Of a DNA stretch of 22,128 bases, positions 17,111-22,128 are shown one piece after another. Under the pieces are notes generated by a model. That model did no database searches, was not told where the DNA came from, and worked only from the letters and a program-made list of their open reading frames with translations. The DNA comes from Bacilli bacterium (GTDB lineage: Bacteria > Bacillota_I > Bacilli_A > Haloplasmatales > Haloplasmataceae). The stretch's first letter is position 1. Each line of letters begins with the position of its first letter. The stretch covers positions 1 to 22,128 of the forward strand of contig JAAZCR010000235.1 of NCBI GenBank assembly GCA_012513195.1. Reading direction: 5' to 3'. A program made the position numbers and the translations under genes.

Positions 17111-17911
17111 TTGAACCTATTCACGAGCAGGGATAAAGTAGTTCAACTAAAATTATCCCTGATTCAGGCTAATGGGAAGCAACCAAGATCCATCTTTGAT
17201 GATGAGAAGATTAATGAACTTGCTAGTTCCATTAAGATGCATGGGGTACTCCAACCGATCATTGTCAGAGCTATAGGTAATAATAAGTATGAAATTGTAG
17301 CAGGAGAAAGACGATATCGTGCTTGCCAAATGTTGAATTTTGAAACTATTCCAGCTATTGTAAGAGAATATAACGATGAAGAAGCAGCATCGGTTTCATT
17401 AATAGAGAATATTCAAAGGGAAGACTTAACTGCCATCGAAGAAGCTAAGGCTTATAAAGCAATCATGGAATTACATAATTTAAAACAAGAAGAATTAGCA
17501 GAAAGAATTGGAAAATCTCAATCAACGATTGCTAATAAGATTCGACTCCTAAACCTTCCAGAGGAGGTACAGAATGCTATCTTACAACGAAAGATTACCG
17601 AACGACATGCCCGTGCTCTCTTAATGTTGAAAGATGAAGAACAACAGTTAAAAGTATTGAATCGCATTATCGAGAAAGATTTAACGGTTAAAGAAACCGA
17701 AAATTACATAAAGAAACTCCTTGATGAAGAAGAAGACAAGCCTAAAGGAAAAATAATTAGCAAGATTTCTCGTGATGCGCGCATTGCAATTAATACAATT
17801 AATCATGCTATAAATATGGTCAGGGAGCAATCAGGATTAGAATTAGAAACTATTCAATCAGAAGATGACAAATATGTAATTTATGAAATAAAAATTCCTA
17901 AATTTAAATAA
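17111..17911 (+). CDS. noc: Nucleoid occlusion protein Noc (ParB family)
   Basis: Noc binds DNA sites spread over the chromosome and the membrane and blocks Z-ring assembly over the nucleoid. At 266 aa it has the ParB-like CTPase core with GERRYR at 65-70 and ENIQRE at 99-104, a helix-turn-helix (about 125-146) and a C-terminal dimerisation region. It is assigned to Noc rather than ParB because it has the Noc-type C-terminal half (GKSQSTIANKIRLLNLPEEV, ITERHARALL, SRDARIAINTINHAINMV), lacks the ParA-stimulating LGKGLEALF N-terminus, and a separate parB follows. The start is TTG 17111 with GGGGTGATG 5 bp upstream; a TAA directly precedes it in frame, so no longer form exists. Only about 10 residues precede the core, shorter than in Bacillus. 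Confidence 0.93.
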   Translation: MNLFTSRDKVVQLKLSLIQANGKQPRSIFDDEKINELASSIKMHGVLQPIIVRAIGNNKYEIVAGERRYRACQMLNFETIPAIVREYNDEEAASVSLIENIQREDLTAIEEAKAYKAIMELHNLKQEELAERIGKSQSTIANKIRLLNLPEEVQNAILQRKITERHARALLMLKDEEQQLKVLNRIIEKDLTVKETENYIKKLLDEEEDKPKGKIISKISRDARIAINTINHAINMVREQSGLELETIQSEDDKYVIYEIKIPKFK

Positions 17912-17912
17912 G

Positions 17913-17953
17913 TTATCCACAGAAAATAAAAGTTTTCCACAATTGGTGGATAA
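17913..17953. promoter_or_regulatory. Three DnaA-box-like sites between noc and parA
   Basis: TTATCCACA (17913-17921, perfect), TTTTCCACA (17933-17941, 8/9, same orientation, 20 bp on) and GGTGGATAA (17945-17953, 8/9, opposite orientation). They overlap a hairpin, so they may partly be stem sequence; DnaA binding is an inference. Confidence 0.5.
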
Positions 17954-17960
17954 CTTTTTT
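17928..17960 (+). terminator. Terminator after noc, with an alternative upstream pairing arm
   Basis: AAAAGTTTTCCAC pairs with GTGGATAACTTTT at 12 of 13 positions around a 5-nt loop, then six T residues. The same right arm also pairs perfectly over 11 bp with AAGTTATCCAC at 17910-17920, which overlaps the noc stop codon. Two mutually exclusive hairpins are therefore possible. Confidence 0.8.
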
Positions 17961-18029
17961 ATTTTATCTATCTTTTTTGGTATATATATGTTAAAATATG
18001 TATATAAATATGGCAAAGGAGCAATACAT

Positions 18030-18794
18030 ATGGGTAAAATAATCGCAATTGCGAATCAAAAAGGTGGTGTAGGTAAAACCACCACAAGCATAAATCTAGC
18101 TGCTTGTCTAAATCGACTTGGGGAGAAAGTCTTGATTATTGATATTGACCCTCAAGGAAATGCGACTACAGGTGTTGGTATTAATCGTGGTGATATTAAG
18201 AAAAGTGTCTATGATGTTTTAATTGATCAAGTTTCTCCGCAAGAAGTTATTTTACATACCCGTACTAATGGTTTAGATATCATACCATCCACCATGGATT
18301 TAGCAGGTGCAGAGGTTCAACTAGTTGGAATTGATAAACGTGAGTATCGCCTAGCTAATGTGATTAGACAGTTGAAAAATTTTTATGATTATATTATTAT
18401 TGATTGTCCACCTTCATTAGGTTTACTAACGATAAATGCCTTAACTGCGGCTGATTCTGTCATTATTACTGTTCAATGTGAATATTACGCGATGGAAGGG
18501 TTAACGCAATTATTAAATACCATTAGGATTACCCAAAAATATTTAAATAGTAACTTAAGTTTAGAAGGCGTACTGCTCACAATGTTTGATGCAAGAACTA
18601 ATTTAAGTATAGAGGTAACCAAAGAAGTAAAAACCTATTTCCGCGAAAAAGTTTACTCTACCATTATTCCACGCAACGTTCATCTTGCTGAAAGCCCCTC
18701 GCATGGTTTACCAATCATTGATTATGCTCCTAATTCCAAAGGTGCAAAAGTCTATATGGAATTAGCAGAGGAAGTGATAAAACAAAATGAGTAA
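18030..18794 (+). CDS. parA: Chromosome partitioning ATPase ParA (Soj)
   Basis: At 254 aa this is a deviant Walker A ATPase that acts with ParB-parS in origin segregation and, in Bacillus, regulates DnaA. The N-terminal KGGVGKTT (11-18) has the signature first lysine. DIDPQGNAT and DYIIIDCPPSLGLLT give the A' and B motifs. The reading frame extends 29 codons upstream, but the correct start is ATG 18030: it follows AAAGGAG by 8 bp and gives the usual MGKIIAIANQKGG opening. The upstream extension would begin inside the noc terminator. The end overlaps parB by 8 bp, so the two are coupled. No clear promoter was found in the 70-bp leader after the terminator. Confidence 0.97.
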   Translation: MGKIIAIANQKGGVGKTTTSINLAACLNRLGEKVLIIDIDPQGNATTGVGINRGDIKKSVYDVLIDQVSPQEVILHTRTNGLDIIPSTMDLAGAEVQLVGIDKREYRLANVIRQLKNFYDYIIIDCPPSLGLLTINALTAADSVIITVQCEYYAMEGLTQLLNTIRITQKYLNSNLSLEGVLLTMFDARTNLSIEVTKEVKTYFREKVYSTIIPRNVHLAESPSHGLPIIDYAPNSKGAKVYMELAEEVIKQNE

Positions 18795-19671
18795 TCGTTT
18801 AGGTAAGGGACTAGAAGCTTTATTTAAGGAAAATGTCCAATTTTCCGAAGAAGTCCAAGAGAATGAAACTGTCGTAGAATTAGAACTATCTCTACTAAAG
18901 AAGAATCCATTTCAACCACGTAGGGCATTTGATGATGAGAAAATCAATGAGTTAGCACAATCAATTAGAGAGCACGGTGTACTGCAACCAATTATTGTCA
19001 CTAAGATTAAGGATGGTCAAGGTTACTATATCGTTGCAGGCGAACGACGTTATAGGGCGTGCCAAAAACTGGGATTAATAACTATTCCAGCGATTGTGCG
19101 CGATATTGATTACCGCCTAATGGCAGAAATTGCCTTATTAGAAAATTTACAACGTGAAGATTTAAACATCATTGAAGAAGCTAGTGCTTATAAATTACTT
19201 ATCGAACAATATGAATTAACCCAACAAGAATTAGCTGACCGCATTGGTAAAAGCCGCGCGCATATTGCTAATACTTTAAGGATTTTAAATCTACCTGATG
19301 CGGTAAAAACAATGTTAATTGATGGGGATATCGAATTTGGGCATGCCAAAATTCTTGTTGGCTTAAATGATCCAATTATGATAATTGAACTCGCAAAACG
19401 AATCAAAGAAGATAATTTATCCGTTCGAGCTTTAGAAGAATTAGTTAATGAAATTACAAAAGAAAAAACTAAGAAGCATGTTAAAAAGGTTAAAAGGGAT
19501 CCTAATATTGAGTTTCTTGAAGAACAATTATGTAAAGTGTTTGGTACGAAAATACAGGTTATTACGAAAGATAAAGGTGGTAAATTGATAATCGATTATC
19601 ATGATGCTGAAGATTTTAATCGCATTTTAAGACTCATGCATCTTGAAGATATCGTCAATATTATCGACTAG
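18787..19671 (+). CDS. parB: Chromosome partitioning protein ParB (Spo0J)
   Basis: ParB binds parS, spreads as a CTP-dependent clamp and recruits SMC. At 294 aa the N-terminus RLGKGLEALF (4-13) is the ParA-ATPase-stimulating motif, missing from noc. It has GERRYR at 85-90, ENLQRE at 119-124, a helix-turn-helix (about 145-166) and a C-terminal dimerisation domain. It is clearly a paralogue of the noc product 1.7 kb upstream (shared FDDEKINELA, HGVLQPIIV and GERRYRACQ stretches). The ATG overlaps the parA stop. Ribosome binding is probably from GAGGAAGTGAT inside parA. No good parS (TGTTTCACGTGAAACA) was found in the window. Confidence 0.97.
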   Translation: MSNRLGKGLEALFKENVQFSEEVQENETVVELELSLLKKNPFQPRRAFDDEKINELAQSIREHGVLQPIIVTKIKDGQGYYIVAGERRYRACQKLGLITIPAIVRDIDYRLMAEIALLENLQREDLNIIEEASAYKLLIEQYELTQQELADRIGKSRAHIANTLRILNLPDAVKTMLIDGDIEFGHAKILVGLNDPIMIIELAKRIKEDNLSVRALEELVNEITKEKTKKHVKKVKRDPNIEFLEEQLCKVFGTKIQVITKDKGGKLIIDYHDAEDFNRILRLMHLEDIVNIID

Positions 19672-19681
19672 GGGTGTTAAA

Positions 19682-19885
19682 ATGAACGATAAAGAATTCG
19701 AACTTAATGACATCGTCATGATGAAAAAGCCCCATCCCTGCGGTGAAAATCGCTGGCAAGTAATAAGGGTTGGGGCAGACATTCGTATTAAATGTTTAAA
19801 ATGCGACCGGAGCGTTTTAATGCCTCGTAGTGAGTTTGTACGTAAAATGAAAAAGAACTTAACAAAACTTGAACAATCAAAATAA
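19682..19885 (+). CDS. DUF951 family small protein (YyzM-like)
   Basis: At 67 aa this matches the DUF951 pattern: MKKPHPCGENRWQVIRVGAD, followed by IRIKCLKCDRSVLMPRSEFVRK. The conserved residues are the HPCG, the WxVxRxGADI core, the CxxCxRxV pair and the MPR motif. The cysteines (one in HPCG and two in CLKC) suggest metal binding, which is an inference. B. subtilis YyzM and many Firmicutes homologues also sit just after parB/spo0J near oriC. The function is not established; a nucleic-acid-associated role has been suggested by the fold. The ATG is 10 bp after parB, with AGGGGTG upstream; a terminator overlaps its stop. Confidence 0.9.
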   Translation: MNDKEFELNDIVMMKKPHPCGENRWQVIRVGADIRIKCLKCDRSVLMPRSEFVRKMKKNLTKLEQSK

Positions 19886-19907
19886 GACAAGTTAAACTTG
19901 TCTTTTT
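19884..19907 (+). terminator. Terminator ending the parA-parB-DUF951 unit
   Basis: AAGACAAGT / ACTTGTCTT, a 9-bp perfect stem with a 3-nt loop, followed by a run of five T. It lies just before the ribosome-binding site of the ABC exporter gene. Confidence 0.9.
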
Positions 19908-19925
19908 ATCTTGTGGAGGGTGTGT

Positions 19926-21641
19926 ATGTATCGTAAGTTTATCAGTTATTATCGTAGACATCTAAAACTATTTATCCTTGATATGATTGCGGCATTACTA
20001 ATCGCGGGGTTAGATTTAATCTTCCCTTCAGTAACGAGACGTTTTGTTGATGATTATATACCTAATCGAAATATGCAAATGATGATAACAGTAGCTCTAA
20101 TGATGTTAGGTCTATATATTGTGAGAATTCTATTAGAAGTTATCGTCAATTATTGGGGTCACATAATGGGAACACGCATAGAACATGATATGCGGGCTGA
20201 TTTATTCCGTAAAATCGAAACTTTAAACTTTTCATTTTTCGATGAGAACAAAACAGGGGTAATAATGAGTAGGCTCATCGGTGATTTACGTGATATTGCG
20301 GAGATGAGTCACCATGTTCCTGAGGATATATTTATCTCTATTTTAATGCTTTGTGGTTCATTGACGATTCTCTTTACCTATGATTACCGTTTGTTTCTAT
20401 TATGTCTTTTCTTTGTAGTAGTTTTATTAGTCTACTCGCTTAACAGAAGAAAGGCGATGCTTGAAGGCTTCCGCAAAGTTAGAGTTGAACATGCAGAAAT
20501 TAACGCCCAGGTTGAAAGTTCCATCGGTGGAATTCGGTTATGCCAATCATTCACCAATGAAGATTATGAATACCAAAAGTTCAGTCAAAACAATTACCGT
20601 TATCGAGAAAGTTGGCGCACTGCCTATAAAGCAATGACGGTATTCGCGACTGGTACAGGTTTTATTATTAATGTCTTTAACATTTCTGTACTCCTTTTTG
20701 GTGGCTATTTACTTTATAACAATGATATTAATCTTGGAGTACTATTTTCTTCTATTCTATATGTTAACTACACAATTCAACCTGTTAGACGATTAATTAA
20801 CTCAATTCAACAAATTCAAACAGGACAAGCTGGAATTGAACGCTTTTATGAAATAATGAAGATGGAACCAGAAATTAAAAATCCAGAAAATCCTATCTAC
20901 TTAACTAATCCTCAAGGTAATATTGAATTTCGTAATGTGAGTTTTAAATATAATAATACCGATAATTATGTCTTAAAAGATTTCAATCTTACAATTAAGA
21001 AAGGGCAAAAAATTGGATTAGTCGGAGAAACAGGTGTCGGCAAAACGACAATCTCACAATTAATCCCGAGGTTTTATGATGTAATTGAGGGAGAAATCCT
21101 AATTGATGGGGTAAATATTAAAAATTATGATTTGTATTCATTGCGTCAAGCGATTGGACATGTCCAACAAGATGTTTATATTTTTTATGGTACAATCAAA
21201 GAGAACATCTTGTATGGAAGACCCAATGCGACCATGGAAGAAGTTATTGAGGCAGCGAAAAAAGCCCGTATCCATGATTTTATTATGTCTTTAGAAAAAG
21301 GTTATGACACAATAACAGGCGAACGTGGTGTTAAATTATCTGGCGGACAAAAACAACGAATCGCGATAGCGCGGGTTTTCTTGAAGAATCCACCTATTTT
21401 GATCTTAGATGAAGCGACCAGTTCTTTAGATAATATTACCGAACGCTTAATCCAAGAAGCATTAGAGGAACTTGCTGAAGGGCGAACTACCATTATTATT
21501 GCCCATCGTTTAAGCACTTTGCAAAATGTCGACGAAATTATCGTTTTGAACGACCAAGGAATTGCTGAACGGGGTACGCATGAAGAACTATTAAAGAATA
21601 ATGGATATTATGCCAAATTATATCGAGCGACAACCATCTGA
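19926..21641 (+). CDS. ABC exporter half-transporter (TMD-NBD fusion, MsbA/MdlB type)
   Basis: At 571 aa a six-helix type IV (exporter) membrane domain (about 1-315) is fused to one nucleotide-binding domain. The latter has Walker A GETGVGKTT at 367-375, the Q-loop near 414, signature LSGGQ at 471-475, Walker B ILILDE at 491-496 and H-loop His527. It would work as a dimer and all catalytic residues are present; no partner half-transporter is adjacent, so a homodimer is likely. Substrate cannot be predicted; lipids, drugs or peptides are all possible. ATG 19926 follows GGAGGG; an upstream in-frame TTG (19911) runs through this site and is rejected. It begins 18 bp after the DUF951 terminator. 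Confidence 0.93.
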   Translation: MYRKFISYYRRHLKLFILDMIAALLIAGLDLIFPSVTRRFVDDYIPNRNMQMMITVALMMLGLYIVRILLEVIVNYWGHIMGTRIEHDMRADLFRKIETLNFSFFDENKTGVIMSRLIGDLRDIAEMSHHVPEDIFISILMLCGSLTILFTYDYRLFLLCLFFVVVLLVYSLNRRKAMLEGFRKVRVEHAEINAQVESSIGGIRLCQSFTNEDYEYQKFSQNNYRYRESWRTAYKAMTVFATGTGFIINVFNISVLLFGGYLLYNNDINLGVLFSSILYVNYTIQPVRRLINSIQQIQTGQAGIERFYEIMKMEPEIKNPENPIYLTNPQGNIEFRNVSFKYNNTDNYVLKDFNLTIKKGQKIGLVGETGVGKTTISQLIPRFYDVIEGEILIDGVNIKNYDLYSLRQAIGHVQQDVYIFYGTIKENILYGRPNATMEEVIEAAKKARIHDFIMSLEKGYDTITGERGVKLSGGQKQRIAIARVFLKNPPILILDEATSSLDNITERLIQEALEELAEGRTTIIIAHRLSTLQNVDEIIVLNDQGIAERGTHEELLKNNGYYAKLYRATTI

Positions 21642-21644
21642 AAT

Positions 21645-21670
21645 TTGCATTTTTTAGTTGCATTTTTTAA
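21645..21670. repeat. Two tandem copies of a 13-bp repeat after the ABC exporter
   Basis: TTGCATTTTTTAG (21645-21657) is followed directly by TTGCATTTTTTAA (21658-21670), identical over the first 12 bases. The self-pairing TGCA cores give only a 4-bp stem, so it is not a convincing terminator, although its T-runs might weaken elongation. Confidence 0.75.
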
Positions 21671-21685
21671 AATAATAGATATAAT
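21658..21685 (+). promoter_or_regulatory. Possible promoter of the DUF1934 gene
   Basis: The -10 TATAAT at 21680-21685 is perfect. The -35 is poor (TTGCAT at 21658-21663, 16-bp spacer), and lies in the second tandem repeat. It is 33 bp upstream of the start codon. Confidence 0.4.
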
Positions 21686-21717
21686 TTATAATATTGCAGG
21701 ATAGTTCGGGTGATGAA

Positions 21718-22128
21718 ATGGCTCAACTAATTGAAGTAAATTTTAAAATGACTATCTCTCATGATACCCAAAGTATGGAAATTGATTTCATCGAAAGTGG
21801 TAGGAAGTATCAGAAGAATAGTAAAACTTATCTTAAGTTTAAAGAACCTATTATGGATACCAATGATTACAACGATGTCACATTGATTTGTTCACCACAA
21901 GATTTAGTTATTATGAGAAGTGGTAAAACCCGCATGAATCAACGCTTTATCATGCATGAATTTACCACGGGTTATTATACTAATGAGTATATAACAACAG
22001 AGATTAAAACATATACTAATCAATATAAACTTACTGATGATTATGTCTATTTGGATTACGACTTATTTATTGAGGAAAACAAGATTGGTAGATATCAAAT
22101 GGAAGTGAGGATTAAAGGAGTCGATTAT
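21718..22128 (+). CDS. DUF1934 family protein (YwiB-like), C-terminus cut by window edge
   Basis: 137 codons are open to the right edge with no stop, so the gene is nearly complete (family proteins are around 140-150 aa). The conserved C-terminal half is clear: VIMRSGKTRMNQRF, TTGYYTNEYITTEIKTYTNQ and YLDYDLFIEENKIGRYQMEV, the pattern of DUF1934 (a calycin-like beta-barrel family; YwiB in B. subtilis). The function is unknown. ATG 21718 follows GGGTGATG; an ATG at 21713 in another frame stops within six codons. In Bacillus ywiB is next to argS, but what follows here is outside the window. Confidence 0.82.
   Translation, partial: MAQLIEVNFKMTISHDTQSMEIDFIESGRKYQKNSKTYLKFKEPIMDTNDYNDVTLICSPQDLVIMRSGKTRMNQRFIMHEFTTGYYTNEYITTEIKTYTNQYKLTDDYVYLDYDLFIEENKIGRYQMEVRIKGVDY

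Noticed and set aside
17943..18029. 29-codon upstream extension of parA
   Set aside because: It begins inside the noc terminator hairpin; the ATG at 18030 has a good AAAGGAG and the normal ParA start.
21641..21672. Terminator after the ABC exporter
   Set aside because: Only TGCA/TGCA pairs stably, followed by T-T mismatches; the T-runs belong to a tandem repeat, so no reliable stem exists.
1..22128. CRISPR arrays, tRNA/rRNA genes, insertion sequences, phage or defence modules
   Set aside because: I saw no regularly spaced repeats, tRNA-like folds, transposase motifs or toxin-antitoxin-like pairs anywhere in the window; this was a reading by eye, not a search.

Overview
This is the replication-origin region of a low-GC, AT-rich member of the Bacillota (class Bacilli, or a close wall-less relative such as the Haloplasma/Acholeplasma/Izemoplasma side). 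The evidence is the gene set and order: dnaN-dnaA running left, rpmH-rnpA-yidC-jag-mnmE running right, then mnmG-rsmG-noc-parA-parB-DUF951. It also includes a lipoprotein-type YidC, a tRNA-Asn T-box and a ydaO-type riboswitch. TGA, TAG and TAA all end intact genes, so the code is standard and Mycoplasma/Spiroplasma is excluded. The exact genus cannot be read from the sequence.

Layout. 1-135: start of dnaN (minus). 136-270: AT-rich spacer with a DnaA box. 271-1635: dnaA (minus). 1636-1981: second oriC segment with about five DnaA-box-like 9-mers and the strong rpmH promoter. 1982-4029: rpmH, rnpA, yidC and jag, with a hairpin after rpmH and a terminator after jag. 4127-5485: mnmE. 5489-9508: an asparagine unit made of a promoter, a T-box leader with an AAC specifier, asnA, rmuC, asnS and a bidirectional terminator. 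9527-12555: on the minus strand, a promoter, a c-di-AMP (ydaO-type) riboswitch with terminator, then trkA and trkH. 12654-13076: an unrecognised small gene broken by in-frame stops. 13086-17036: promoter, mnmG, rsmG and an unrecognised 408-residue membrane protein. 17111-19907: noc, a hairpin with DnaA-box-like sites, parA, parB, DUF951 and a terminator. 19926 to the end: an ABC exporter and a nearly complete DUF1934 gene.

How the genes fit together. Most products serve replication initiation (DnaA, DnaN), chromosome segregation and nucleoid occlusion (ParA, ParB, Noc), RNA and ribosome maturation (RnpA, L34, MnmE/MnmG, RsmG) and membrane protein insertion (YidC with Jag). Two RNA-controlled units lie between mnmE and mnmG, which are neighbours in many Bacilli. 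One is an asparagine synthesis and charging operon that also contains rmuC; the other is a c-di-AMP-controlled potassium uptake operon. I see no phage, IS, CRISPR or obvious defence system. The least explained items are the 408-residue membrane protein between rsmG and noc, the three DnaA-box-like sites inside the noc-parA hairpin, and the interrupted gene upstream of mnmG.
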